Source of the DNA: an uncultured Clostridia bacterium
GTDB taxonomy: Bacteria > Bacillota > Clostridia > TANB77 > CAG-508
Assembly (NCBI GenBank): GCA_928721915.1
Contig: CAKMVZ010000006.1
Span: 1 to 64,000, forward strand
DNA: 64,000 nt
Reading direction: 5' to 3'
Position 1 is the first letter of the stretch. Each line of letters starts with the position of its first letter. The notes under the pieces were generated by a model that did not search any database, was not told the DNA's origin, and was given only the letters and a program-made list of their open reading frames with translations. The translations under genes and the position numbers were made by a program. Below, piece by piece: positions 28,701 through 38,630 of this stretch.

Positions 28701-28961
28701 TTTTCTACTTTCTATTATTAATTTTATACCTGTTCGGTCTTCGCCTTCTACTTGAACTTCTGCAAAGGCTGGAATGCAAACTAAATCTACTCCTGATGGT
28801 GCTACAAAACCTCTTGCTATTGCAACTGCTTTGATTGCTTGGTTTAATGCTCCAGCTCCAATTGCTTGCATTTCAGCTCTAGTAGATTCTTTTACTAATC
28901 CTGCTATTGCTCCTGCAACTGAATTTGGGTTTGATTTTGATGAAATTTTTAAAACTTCCAT
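28698..28961 (-). CDS. spoVS: Stage V sporulation protein S
   Basis: The 87-residue sequence is full length and typical of SpoVS: MEVLKISSKSNPNSVAGAIA at the start and GIDLVCIPAF-like core (here GVDLVCIPAFAEVQVEGEDRT). SpoVS is a small Alba-like protein needed for coat and cortex formation in Bacillus. AGGAGG lies before the ATG on the minus strand. Monocistronic and divergent from trxB. No in-frame CGG. Confidence 0.95.
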   Translation of the reverse strand: MEVLKISSKSNPNSVAGAIAGLVKESTRAEMQAIGAGALNQAIKAVAIARGFVAPSGVDLVCIPAFAEVQVEGEDRTGIKLIIESRK

Positions 28962-29164
28962 ATTTTTCCTCCTAAATATTAAAATTTTTCTTGTGTTTTT
29001 TGAACATAGTTGTATTTTACAATGAATTTATTTGAAAGTCTATATATTTTAATGAAAAAACTCAACTTTTCATCGACTGAATTCGACATTTTTCAACATG
29101 TTTCGAGTTTAATACATTTGGAATATACGAACATAAATTTGATTGACTTTTAAAAAATAACAAC

Positions 29165-29193
29165 TTGTACATATTAATATTTAATGGTATAAT
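29165..29193 (+). promoter_or_regulatory. Sigma-A promoter of trxB-trxA
   Basis: TTGTAC and TATAAT with a 17-base spacer, about 30 bases before trxB. Confidence 0.65.
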
Positions 29194-29224
29194 AACTGCG
29201 AAGTTTTAAGAAAGGGTTAATCTT

Positions 29225-30086
29225 ATGTATGATGTTGTAATAGTAGGAGCAGGACCTGCTGGAATTTCTGCAGGGCTTTATATAAAAAGAGCAAATTTAA
29301 ATGTACTTATTTTATATAAAGATAAATCTGCTTTGGAAAAAACAGTAAGTATTCAAAATTATTATGGTTTTCAGAATGGAATATCTGGTAAGGAACTATA
29401 TGTTTCAGGAATTAATCAAGCGAAAAATTTAAATATTGATGTAAAAAATGAAGAAGTTATAAATATAAAAATTACAGAAAATAGTAATTATATGATTGAA
29501 ACTGAAAATGAAAATTATTATTCAAAATCTGTTATCATAGCGACAGGAAATAAAAAAAATACTCCTAAAATAGAAGGTATAGAAAGATTTGAAGGTAAGG
29601 GAGTAAGTTACTGCGCTATATGTGATGGATTTTTTTATAGAAATAAAGATGTTGCAATATTAGGAAATGGAAAATATGCTTTATCAGAATTAAATGACTT
29701 AAAAAATATCGCAAAAAGTATTACAATATTAACAGATGGAAAAGAAGCTCCAAAAATAGATGAAAATATTAAAATCGATAACAGAAAAATTTTAAGATTA
29801 TTAGGAAATGAAAGATTAGAAGAAATAGAATTTAAGGATAATACAAAAATTAAAATAGATGGTATGTTTATAGCTTTAGGAGTTGCAGGTGGAAGTGAAT
29901 TTGCAAAAAAACTTGGGATTTTAACTAAAAATAATAAAATTATAGTAAATGAAAATATGGAAACAAATATATCAGGAATATTTGCTTGTGGAGATTGTGT
30001 AGGGCGGATTACTTCAAATTTCTAAATCAGTATATGAAGGAACAAAAGCAGGTTTACAGGCTATTCAATATGTAAAAAATAAATAG
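29225..30086 (+). CDS. trxB: Thioredoxin reductase, with one +1 CGG site
   Basis: A flavoprotein that reduces thioredoxin. FAD-binding GAGPAGISAG at about residues 8-17, redox pair CAIC near residue 135, and the second FAD motif GIFACGDCVG near residue 255. A zero-frame CGG at 30005 lies right after that motif; skipping the C gives CVGGLLQISKSVYEG and a 286-residue protein. Somewhat shorter than typical TrxB (about 305-315). The nucleotide-binding motif at 155-160 reads LGNGKYA instead of the usual GGGxSA, so cofactor preference may differ (NADPH not certain; ferredoxin-linked forms exist). trxA follows 46 bases later. Confidence 0.88.
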
Positions 30087-30132
30087 AATAAAATTTAAAT
30101 TTTTATTAAAAATAATTATAAAGGAGGAAGTT

Positions 30133-30444
30133 ATGGGAGTTTTGAAATTAGAAGAAAAGAATTTTGAAGAAGAAGTTTTAAAAGCAGAAGGAAAAGTTTT
30201 AGTTGATTTTTATGCGGATTGGTGTGGACCATGTAAAATGATGTCACCAATTATTGATGAAATTTCAGAAGAAATGAAAGAAAATTTAAAAGTTGGAAAA
30301 ATAAATGTAGATGAAAACCAAGAATTAGCAATTAAGTATAATGTTATGAGTATACCGACTATTATGATTTTTGAAAATGGAAATTTAATTAAAACTTTCG
30401 TTGGAGTAACAAATAAAGATGATATATTAAGTTATTTAAAATAA
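30133..30444 (+). CDS. trxA: Thioredoxin
   Basis: A 103-residue thioredoxin with the active site WCGPC near residues 31-35, the cis-proline segment SIPTI near residue 75 and the usual C-terminal GVTNKDDI. AAGGAGGAAG precedes the ATG. Pair partner of trxB, cotranscribed. No CGG site. Confidence 0.96.
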   Translation: MGVLKLEEKNFEEEVLKAEGKVLVDFYADWCGPCKMMSPIIDEISEEMKENLKVGKINVDENQELAIKYNVMSIPTIMIFENGNLIKTFVGVTNKDDILSYLK

Positions 30445-30456
30445 TTTAAAATTTTG

Positions 30457-30503
30457 TAAAGAAGAACTAAAGAAAAATTATAGTCTTTAGTTCTTCTTTA
30501 TTA
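30457..30503 (+). terminator. Hairpin terminator after trxA
   Basis: Stem TAAAGAAGAACTAAAG with CTTTAGTTCTTCTTTA; the following T tract is weak. Confidence 0.6.
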
Positions 30504-30525
30504 GGTAAAAATAAAGTAATTTTTC

Positions 30526-30554
30526 TTGCAATTGATTTTAAATTGTTATATAAT
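30526..30554 (+). promoter_or_regulatory. Sigma-A promoter of mfd
   Basis: TTGCAA and TATAAT with a 17-base spacer, about 90 bases before the start codon. Confidence 0.6.
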
Positions 30555-30641
30555 ATAAACCGTTGTTTTAAGAAAAGTAATAAAAATGGAGTAAAATAAA
30601 TAGTTTAATATAAATATTAATTAAAAAGGAGTTGGAGGGCT

Positions 30642-33600
30642 ATGAATTCTATAGTTAAAGTTGTTCCTAATGTTAAAAAATATAATGACTATTTGTTTGA
30701 TGTAAATAAAGGAAAAACGCCAATTATGCTTTCAGGGCTTACAGATAGTGCAAAAGTTCATATGGCTTATGCAACAAAATTTTATACAGATAAGCCAATA
30801 TGTATAATAACTTATAATGAAATGCAAGCAAGAAAAATTAGAAAAGATTTTAAATTTTTTGATGATCATATTAGATCTTTTCCAAAAAGAGATATAATTA
30901 GTTTTGACTATATTGCTGAGAGCAAAGATATATTGCAAGAAAGAATTAGCAATTTAAATGATATAGTAGCTGGAAAAGCGCCAATAATTATTACAACTAT
31001 TGAAGCAGTTATGCAAAAAATGATTACTAAAAATAGTTTATATAAAAATCTTATTACATTGAAAAATGGTGATGAGATTGAACTAGAAAATATAAAAAAT
31101 ACTTTGGTTGCTTTAGGATATGAAAGATATGATATTCTCGAAGGAAAAGGTCAATTTAGTATAAGAGGTGGAATTATAGATGTTGCAACTTCTACTAAAA
31201 CTGGTATCAGAATTGAATTATGGGGAGATGAAATTGATTCAATTAGGGAATTTGATATAAATTCAGGTAGATCTAAAGAGAATTTAAAAGAAGCAACTAT
31301 TTATCCAGCTTTTGAGTTTTTATTAGATGATGATATTAATAAAATTTGTGAAAGAATTTTAGATAAATCTTATACAAAATCTGTAAGAGAAAAAGTAGAA
31401 GATGATGTTAAATTAATAAAAGATAATGAATATTTAACTAAAATAGATAAATATTTTAATTCTTTTTATCAAGAATATAATACTTTAATTGATTATCTTC
31501 CAGAAAATACAGTTATATTTTTAGATGAGATAGAAAAAATTAAAAATAGAGCAGAAAACATTGCAAAAGATAATGAACATTTGAAAAAAGATTTAGTTGA
31601 AAAAAATAAAGTAATACCAGATGTTTTAATGGATATGGATGATTACTTTTCATTTTGCAAAAAAATAGAATCAAAACAAACTATATATCTTGAAAAACAA
31701 GATATAGGATATGTTGATAAACAAAGTATGCATGCAAAAAGAAACGGATATAGCTTTAGCTATAGGGAGGTCAACTTTTTTCGTGGTACAATGGATTTAT
31801 TGTTTAAGGAACTACAGGAAGCAGTTAAATCAGGAAAACAAACAATAGTCCTTGGTGGAAACACCATTGATACAATGAGAAAAATTTCTGATATATTATA
31901 TGAGCATAATATCCAAAATGATTATTTAAAAGAAGATGAGGATATAGCCTTAGGTAGAGTAAATATTCTGCCTGGGGCTTTAAGCAGTGGTTTTGAAAAT
32001 AATGAACTTAACTTATATGTTGTATCTTTAGAAGAAATTTTTGAATCAAAGCCTAAAAGAAAGAGATTGCCATCAGCTTTTAAAGAAGGAGAAACGGTAG
32101 TTTTTTCTGATTTAAAAATAGGAGATTATATAGTTCATAGAACACATGGAATTGGACAATATATTGGAGTAAATACTATTAAAGCAGATGGAATTATAAA
32201 AGATTATATAAAGATAAAATATAAAGGTGATGATATTTTATATGTTCCAACAAATGCTTTAGATAACATTAGAAAATATATAGGAGCAGAAGGTAAAGAG
32301 CCAAAAGTAAATGCTTTAGGTTCAAAAGAATGGGAAAAGACAAAGGCAAAAGTAAAATCAAATTTAAGACAAGTAGCAGAAGAATTAATTGAATTATATG
32401 CAATAAGACAAAAAACTGAAGGATTTGCATTTTCAAAAGATACAGAATGGCAAAAAGATTTTGAGGATAGTTTTCCATATCAAGAAACAGATGACCAATT
32501 AAGATGTATAGATGAAGTAAAACAAGATATGGAAAAAGCAAAACCTATGGATAGACTTCTTTGTGGAGATGTTGGGTATGGTAAAACAGAAGTTGCAATA
32601 AGAGCAGCATTTAAAGCATGTATGGATCAAAAGCAAGTGGCATATTTAGCTCCAACAACAGTTTTATCAAATCAACAATATGAGAGCTTTAAGGATAGAA
32701 TGAAAGAATATCCAATAAGAGTTGAAGTTATTAATAGATTTAGAACCAAAAAAGAGCAAGAAGATATTGTAAAAAGATTAGAACTTGGCGAAATTGATAT
32801 TTTAATAGGAACTCATAGATTACTTAGTAAAGATATTAAATTTAAAAATTTAGGACTTTTAATAATTGATGAAGAGCATAGGTTTGGAGTTAAAGCAAAA
32901 GAAAAAATAAAAGAATATAAGAAAAATGTTGATGTTTTAACAATGACTGCAACTCCAATTCCTAGAACACTACATATGTCAATAGTTGGAATGAGAGATA
33001 TGTCAGTTATTTATGAACCACCTCAAAATAGAAAGCCAGTTAGGACTTATGTTTTAGAATATGATGAAGAAGTTATAAAAGAGGCAATTACTAAAGAGTT
33101 GGAAAGAGGAGGACAGGTTTTTTACTTATCAAATCAAGTTGATACAATTGAAGCTAAAACAAACAATTTAAAGAAATTAGTTCCAGAAGCTAAGATTGAA
33201 TATGCACATGGTAAAATGTCTGGAAGTATGATAGAAGATATAATGGAAAGATTTGTTGAAAAAAAGATTGATGTTTTAGTTTGCACAACTATTTTAGAAT
33301 CAGGAATTGATATTCCAAATGCAAATACTATAATTGTAGAGAATGCAGATAGACTAGGTCTAGCTCAGCTTTATCAAATAAGAGGTAGAGTTGGTCGTTC
33401 TAGCACTCAAGCTTATGCGTATATTACATACAGAAGAAATAAAGCATTATCAGATGAAGCAGATAAAAGATTAAAAGCAATTAAAGAATTTACCGAATTT
33501 GGTTCTGGATTTAAAATTGCAATGCGTGACTTGGAAATAAGAGGCGCTGGAAGTCTTATGGGCGAACTTCAACATGGACATATGGAGCAAGTCCGGATAT

Positions 33601-34116
33601 GATATGTATTGTAGGCTTTTAGATGAAGTTGTAAAAGAGATTAAAGGTGAAGAACAAATAGAAGAGGTAGATGTTCAAATTGATTTAGGAGTTTCTAGTT
33701 ATATACCAGATGAATTTATTTCAGATTCAAGTCAAAAAATTGAAGTTTATCAAGACATTGCTTTATGTAAAAATGATGAAGATATTCAAAATGTAAAAGA
33801 TGAAATAAAAGATAAATATGGTAAAATTCCAAGTGAAATTGAAAATTTATTAGCTATTTCTCAAATTAGAAATTTGGCAAGACAAAAAGCTGTGCTTAAA
33901 ATTTCTCAAAAAGGTAATAATATAATATATCATTTTGATAAAGACTATTTTGATATGGATATTATTGAAAAATTAATTATGAAATTTAAAAATAGAATAA
34001 AATTTTCACCAAGCATTAATCCATATTTGACTTATAAACTAAATAGCAATAATATTTTAGAAGAAGTAAAAAGCTTTTTGGAGGTGTTAAATAATGCTAA
34101 TTACAAGCAAAGATAA
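30642..34116 (+). CDS. mfd: Transcription-repair coupling factor Mfd, with one +1 CGG site
   Basis: Removes stalled RNA polymerase at DNA lesions and recruits UvrA. The order is a UvrB-like N-terminal region, the CarD-like polymerase-binding domain at about residues 485-560 (KIGDYIVHRTHGIGQY), helicase Walker A GDVGYGKTE near 641, DEEH near 742, motif VI (GRVGRS) near 915, and a C-terminal TRCF domain. CGG at 33594 splits helicase from TRCF domain; skipping the C reads MEQVGYDMY and gives 1157 residues, the normal size. Overlaps the start of the following methyltransferase gene by 23 bases. Confidence 0.95.
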
Positions 34117-34863
34117 TGATTTAATTAAACATATACGAAAACTTAAAGAAAAAAAGTATAGAGATGAATATAATGAATTTATTATAGAAGGCTTAAAAAT
34201 GGTAGAAGAGGCAATTGAAGAAAAAGTAAATATTAAAAATATTATTATATGTGAAGAATTTTTAGGTGATTCTATAAAACAAGATTTGTTATATGATTTG
34301 GCAAAGGAAAATGTTGTATATGTAAGTCGTCAAGTTTTTAAATTATTAACAGATGTACTAACACCTCAAGGAATTTTAGCAGTTGTTGAAAAAAACAAAT
34401 CAAATGATTTAGATTTTAAACAAGACTTATTTCTAATTTTAGATAATATTCAAGATCCACGGAAATATGGGAACTATTATAAGAACAGTAGATAGTGCCG
34501 GATTAAATCAGTTAATAGTTCAGAAAAATTCAGTTGATTGTTATAATCAAAAAGTGGTTCGTTCTACAATGGGAGCAATTTATAGAGTTAATATAATTGA
34601 AGTTCAAGATTTAGAAAAAACTATAAAAGAATTTAAAAAAAGAAAAATAAAAGTTTATGCAACAGATTTAAAAACAGATAAGTCTATTTATGATGTTGAT
34701 TATAAAAAATCAGCAATAGTTATAGGAAATGAAGCAAATGGAGTAAGCAATCGGAGTTTTAAGTTTAGCAGACCAAAGGATAAAAATTCCAATGAAGGGA
34801 AAAACAGAGAGTTTAAATGCTGCAGTTGCAACTGGGATTATACTTTATAATGCAATAAAATAG
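34094..34863 (+). CDS. TrmH/SpoU-family RNA 2'-O-methyltransferase, with two +1 CGG sites
   Basis: An RNA ribose methyltransferase of the SpoU group, similar to YsgA/RlmB. The N-terminal L30e-like substrate-binding domain (about 1-95) precedes the knotted SPOUT domain. CGG at 34460 is skipped to give QDPGNMGTIIRT (motif 1), and CGG at 34752 to give GVSNGVLSLAD in the SAM-binding knot region, where motifs IGNEANGVS and IPMKGKTESLNAAVA (motifs 2 and 3) are visible. Both sites are in the catalytic domain and both glycines are typical. The joined length is 255 residues. Translationally coupled to mfd. Confidence 0.92.
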
Positions 34864-34883
34864 AAATAATAATTATATAAAGA

Positions 34884-34914
34884 AAGCTAGCCGATGTAAT
34901 ACATCAGCTAGCTT
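34884..34914. terminator. Hairpin between convergent genes
   Basis: AAGCTAGC and GATGT pair with ACATC and GCTAGCTT around a three-base loop, with one mismatch. No strong T run on either strand. Confidence 0.55.
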
Positions 34915-34921
34915 AGCGGAT

Positions 34922-35152
34922 TTATAACATTTCAAATAATTGTTTAATCTGCTCAACTAAATCATTTAAGTAAGGTTTAGGATCAAATTCTTCAAATGCA
35001 TAGACAGCACAAGTGAATTCGTTATTATCTTTGTTTGCTGCAATGGTTCCACATAAATAACTACTATAGACGCCATCTACATACTGAGCATAATAGACAT
35101 CAAAAAAGATAATGTTCCCAATCCGCTGATTAAGTTTAAAAATAAGGTTCAT
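34922..35152 (-). CDS. Small protein of unknown function with the only Arg-read CGG
   Basis: A 76-residue ORF starting ten bases after GAGGAGG. I do not recognise the family; it is acidic and aromatic-rich with no signal peptide or membrane helix. Codon 10 is CGG (35125-35123), read here as Arg to keep the frame open for 66 further codons. Under the +1 rule seen elsewhere it would stop after 24 residues. Codon usage is less AT-rich than neighbours (GTC, ACC, CTT, CAG), which suggests acquired DNA. Either it is foreign and possibly not decoded correctly, or CGG can be read as Arg in some contexts. Confidence 0.5.
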   Translation of the reverse strand: MNLIFKLNQRIGNIIFFDVYYAQYVDGVYSSYLCGTIAANKDNNEFTCAVYAFEEFDPKPYLNDLVEQIKQLFEML

Positions 35153-35256
35153 AAAGTAATATCCTCCTCTACATTTAGAGCTGTTGTTAAAAAGTTGCTA
35201 AACTTAACATAAATATTATAACATTTTTTTATTGTATATTCAATCTTTTTTATTGC

Positions 35257-35787
35257 TTATTCAACCTTAGTTAAAATTTCTAAAACCTGAGGATAAATTT
35301 GATTTGCGTTTTTATTCCAATTATTTACAATTTGCTTTGCAGTTTCTTTTGAACCTGCGTTTAATTCCAAATTAAATATTGTTGAATTATTTTCTATAAT
35401 TTTGCATTTAACTGCAAAGTCATTTTCAGTAATTGGTGTATATTCTGCAAAAACTGAAAGTTCATCTTTTATTTTATTAAAGTTTTCTTTAAATTTACTA
35501 TCTACATTTAATTTTAAAATTCCTGGTAACATATCAATTGTGAGTTCTAGTGCATTTTTTCCATCCGGAGTAAGTTCAAAAATTTCTTTATCATCTTGAA
35601 CGTATTTTAATATAAATTTATCTTCTAATAAATCAAGTAAAAATTGTTGAAAATCAAAATAATTTATATCTGAAATTGAAATAACAAGTTCTAATAATTC
35701 TTTATAATCAATAGGCTTATTAACTTTTTGCAAAATATACAAAATTAATAATTTACTATCTGCAAGCTTTTCATCTAATTTTGTCAA
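35257..35787 (-). CDS. DUF4364-family protein, winged-helix-like
   Basis: The 176-residue protein fits DUF4364, a clostridial family with an N-terminal winged-helix-like segment (LADSKLLILYILQKVNKPIDYKEL, then YFDFQQFLLDLLEDKFI) and a C-terminal alpha-beta part. Function is unknown; a transcriptional regulator is likely from the fold. The ribosome site on the minus strand is AGGGGGCG. No in-frame CGG. Confidence 0.8.
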   Translation of the reverse strand: MTKLDEKLADSKLLILYILQKVNKPIDYKELLELVISISDINYFDFQQFLLDLLEDKFILKYVQDDKEIFELTPDGKNALELTIDMLPGILKLNVDSKFKENFNKIKDELSVFAEYTPITENDFAVKCKIIENNSTIFNLELNAGSKETAKQIVNNWNKNANQIYPQVLEILTKVE

Positions 35788-35878
35788 TGTATAACGCCCC
35801 CTTTATTTGAACTTTAAACGCATTATATCACACTTTTTATTAAAATACTATTAATTTTAAAGAATTTTGAAAAAAATA

Positions 35879-35907
35879 TTGACAATATGAAAAAAATGTA
35901 TTAATAT
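35879..35907 (+). promoter_or_regulatory. Sigma-A promoter of the sortase operon
   Basis: TTGACA and TAATAT with a 17-base spacer, giving a leader of about 100 bases. Confidence 0.65.
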
Positions 35908-36013
35908 GATAGCAATTATTCTTTAGTGCAAATCAAAATTTGTTTTTATTCAAAAAGTTCTTTAGATAAATTCTTATCTAAAATTATCAAATTTCAATTT
36001 AATTCAATAGGAG

Positions 36014-36628
36014 GTGGTATTTTGTTTTAATAAATATAGTAAAATTTCAATTAATATTTTAAGCTTTATAATATGCTGTCTAATTTTTTTAAGTTTTAAT
36101 TTTATTTCAAATTTTATTCAAACAAAATTAAAAAATTTATCTCAAAATCAAATTCATAATAATATTAGTATTTCAGAAAATGTTGAAAAATCTGATACTA
36201 ATGAAGATTTAAGAAATAATAATCCAAATGAAATTCAAAAACAAGAAAAATATGACTGGGCTTTACAAATTCCTAAAATAGATTTATATGCTCAAATTTC
36301 AGAAGGTACAGATGAAAAAACATTAAATCAATATATAGGGCATTTTGAAGAGTCTAAAAAAATAAGTGGAAATATATGTTTAGCTGCTCATAATAGAGGA
36401 TATCCAGTTAATTATTTTGAAAGACTAAAAGAATTAAAAGTGGGAGATGAAATTTTTTATTTTGTAAATGAAGAAAAATACAAATACATAATTGATGAAA
36501 TTATAGTTATTTATGAAACTGATTGGACAGTTATTGAAAATACTGAAGATGATAGAATAACTCTTATTACATGCATTGAAAATAGAGATGCATATAGACT
36601 TTGTGTAAGAGGAATAAAAAAAGAGTAA
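36014..36628 (+). CDS. Sortase (class D/E-like)
   Basis: A membrane transpeptidase that anchors surface proteins. An N-terminal membrane helix (about residues 10-32) is followed by a sortase beta-barrel with catalytic His in LAAHNRG, Cys in LITCIENR and Arg in RLCVRG. The GTG start at 36014 overlaps the AGGAGG ribosome site, so the true start is uncertain; no better in-frame start is near. It precedes a Cna-B surface protein by 18 bases, its likely substrate. Confidence 0.82.
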   Translation: MVFCFNKYSKISINILSFIICCLIFLSFNFISNFIQTKLKNLSQNQIHNNISISENVEKSDTNEDLRNNNPNEIQKQEKYDWALQIPKIDLYAQISEGTDEKTLNQYIGHFEESKKISGNICLAAHNRGYPVNYFERLKELKVGDEIFYFVNEEKYKYIIDEIIVIYETDWTVIENTEDDRITLITCIENRDAYRLCVRGIKKE

Positions 36629-36646
36629 ATAAGGAGAGTGGATTTT

Positions 36647-38437
36647 ATGACTAAGAAAATTATTATAATTTTTGCAATTTTAATTATGTTATTTAACATA
36701 GGAAGTAGTTGTTTTGCTTTAGAAATTCAGTCAGCTGATTTGGTTCACATTGGTACAGCTGATTACCATTTACAATATTTTAGAGAGGATAGAGGATATT
36801 CAACTCCTGTTGTATGTTCTATAGTAGGATATTATAATGAAATGGGAAATTTTTTACCTGCATATTGCTTAAATAAGGATTTGCCAGGAGCTGAAGTTAC
36901 AGAATATACAGTAAATATTAATAGTGTGCTTAATAATGACCAAGTTTGGAGAGTTATAAAAAATGGTTGGCCATATAAAACAGCTGCTCAGATGGGTTTA
37001 AATAATGATTTTGACGCATTTGCAGTAACAAAATTTGCAATATATTGTATTTTAAATCAATCAAAATTAGAATATTATTCAGCAATCCCTGGGGATGTGG
37101 TAGGTGAGCAAATGTTAAGAGTATTACAAAATCTAGTAAATATAGGTTTAAATGGAACTGAAACAAAAGCAACTGGAACAATGAGTATACAAAAGGTAAA
37201 TGGATTTTTAGATGCTGGAGGATATTATTATCAAGATTATAAAGTAAGTTCAAGTATCAATATGTCTGAATTTACAGTAAGTTTTGAAAATATGCCAGAA
37301 GGTAGCGGAATAGCAGATACTAATAATTCTGGAAAGACTACATTTTCAAATGGAGAAATTTTTAGAATTCTTATTCCAACTGATAAATTAAAATCTGATA
37401 TTAATGGAAAAATAAATATAGTTGGAAAATGTGAAACATATCCAATATTTTTAGGAGAGGCTCCGGCTGGATTTCAAAACTATGTTATAACATATGGAAC
37501 TTATGGAAATGAAGAAGTAAGTACAGATTTAAAAGTTTCCACTAATACAGGAAGTTTAAAAGTAGTAAAAGTTGATGAAGAAACTAAAGTTCCAATTGAA
37601 GGAGTAAGTTTTACTTTAAAAAGTGAAGATGGAAAATATGAACAAAGTGGTAAAACTGACAAAAATGGAATTTTAGAATTTAATAATTTATATCCAGGAA
37701 AATATATTTTAACAGAAATAGCTACTGGTGAAAATTATATTTTAGGTGATACAAACGAAAATATTATAACAATAGAATATAATAAAAAGTCAGAAATTAC
37801 GATTGGAAATGAAGTAAAAAGAGGTAAAATAAAAATTATAAAAGAAGATTCAGAAACAGGCGAAAGTTTAGAAGGAGTAGAATTTAATATATTAGATGCA
37901 GAAACAGGCTCTTTTATAGAAAAATTAACAACAAATGAAGAAGGAGAAGCTATAAGTTCTAATTTAAGAGTAGATAGAAATTATATTTTGCAAGAAGTAA
38001 AAACATTAGATAATTATGTATTAGGTGAAGAAGAGTTTTACTTTAATGTAGAAGAAAATGAAGTTTTTGAAATCGTGATAGAAAATGAAGTGAAAAGAGG
38101 AAAAGTAAAAGTTATAAAAATAGATGGAGAAACAGAAGAAAGTTTGACAGGAGTTGAATTTAATATATTAGATAAAGATACAGGAGAATTTATAGAAAAA
38201 CTAGTAACAGATGAGAATGGAGAAGCTGAAAGTTCTGACTTAAGAGTAGATAGAAACTATATTTTACAAGAAGTAAAGACTTTAGAAAAATACATATTAA
38301 ATGATAAAATATTTGAATTTAATGTAACAGAAGATGAAATCTTAGAAATAGAAGTGAAAAATATGAAACAACCAGAGCCAGAACCTGTTCCTGAAATCCA
38401 TGAAGAACCTAAAATTCTTCCTAAAACTGGTTTTTAA
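36647..38437 (+). CDS. Cna-B repeat surface protein with terminal LPKTG
   Basis: ATG 36647 lies ten bases after AAGGAG. A signal peptide (1-25) leads to a region like bacterial thioester domains (AYCLNKDLPGA, then AVTKFAIYCIL), though the family Gln appears replaced by Lys. Three SpaA/Cna-B repeats follow (about residues 300-580), with Lys and Glu placed as in isopeptide-forming domains (KVVKVD...LTEI, KIIKED...LQEV, KVIKID...LQEV). The protein ends ILPKTGF with no hydrophobic segment or charged tail, so the sorting signal seems truncated. A terminator begins 12 bases later, so no tail is hidden by a frameshift. 596 residues. Confidence 0.85.
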   Translation: MTKKIIIIFAILIMLFNIGSSCFALEIQSADLVHIGTADYHLQYFREDRGYSTPVVCSIVGYYNEMGNFLPAYCLNKDLPGAEVTEYTVNINSVLNNDQVWRVIKNGWPYKTAAQMGLNNDFDAFAVTKFAIYCILNQSKLEYYSAIPGDVVGEQMLRVLQNLVNIGLNGTETKATGTMSIQKVNGFLDAGGYYYQDYKVSSSINMSEFTVSFENMPEGSGIADTNNSGKTTFSNGEIFRILIPTDKLKSDINGKINIVGKCETYPIFLGEAPAGFQNYVITYGTYGNEEVSTDLKVSTNTGSLKVVKVDEETKVPIEGVSFTLKSEDGKYEQSGKTDKNGILEFNNLYPGKYILTEIATGENYILGDTNENIITIEYNKKSEITIGNEVKRGKIKIIKEDSETGESLEGVEFNILDAETGSFIEKLTTNEEGEAISSNLRVDRNYILQEVKTLDNYVLGEEEFYFNVEENEVFEIVIENEVKRGKVKVIKIDGETEESLTGVEFNILDKDTGEFIEKLVTDENGEAESSDLRVDRNYILQEVKTLEKYILNDKIFEFNVTEDEILEIEVKNMKQPEPEPVPEIHEEPKILPKTGF

Positions 38438-38448
38438 AATTATTTATT

Positions 38449-38481
38449 AAAAAATGAGTGAAATTTTTCACTCATTTTTTA
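38449..38481 (+). terminator. Terminator after the Cna-B gene
   Basis: Stem AAAAAATGAGTGAAA/TTTCACTCATTTTTT, two-base loop, T run. Confidence 0.85.
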
Positions 38482-38495
38482 GGTGATGAAAATTA

Positions 38496-38523
38496 TTGTA
38501 AAATATAGTATTTATGCTATAAT
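38496..38523 (+). promoter_or_regulatory. Promoter of the ECF sigma gene
   Basis: TTGTAA and TATAAT with a 16-base spacer, about 100 bases upstream of the start. Confidence 0.5.
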
Positions 38524-38630
38524 TATTATAAATTTATAAAAAAGAGTAATTAAATTTGTAATTCTCCAACTAATTTTTAGATAATAAGCGTCTAAATTTT
38601 AGTAATGAAATAAGGGGTTTTAAGTAAATA

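Noticed and set aside
36014..36040. A hidden frameshift at the sortase start
   Set aside because: The alternative TTG at 36022 stops after two codons and there is no CGG. The start remains uncertain, but no recoding is needed for the rest of the gene.
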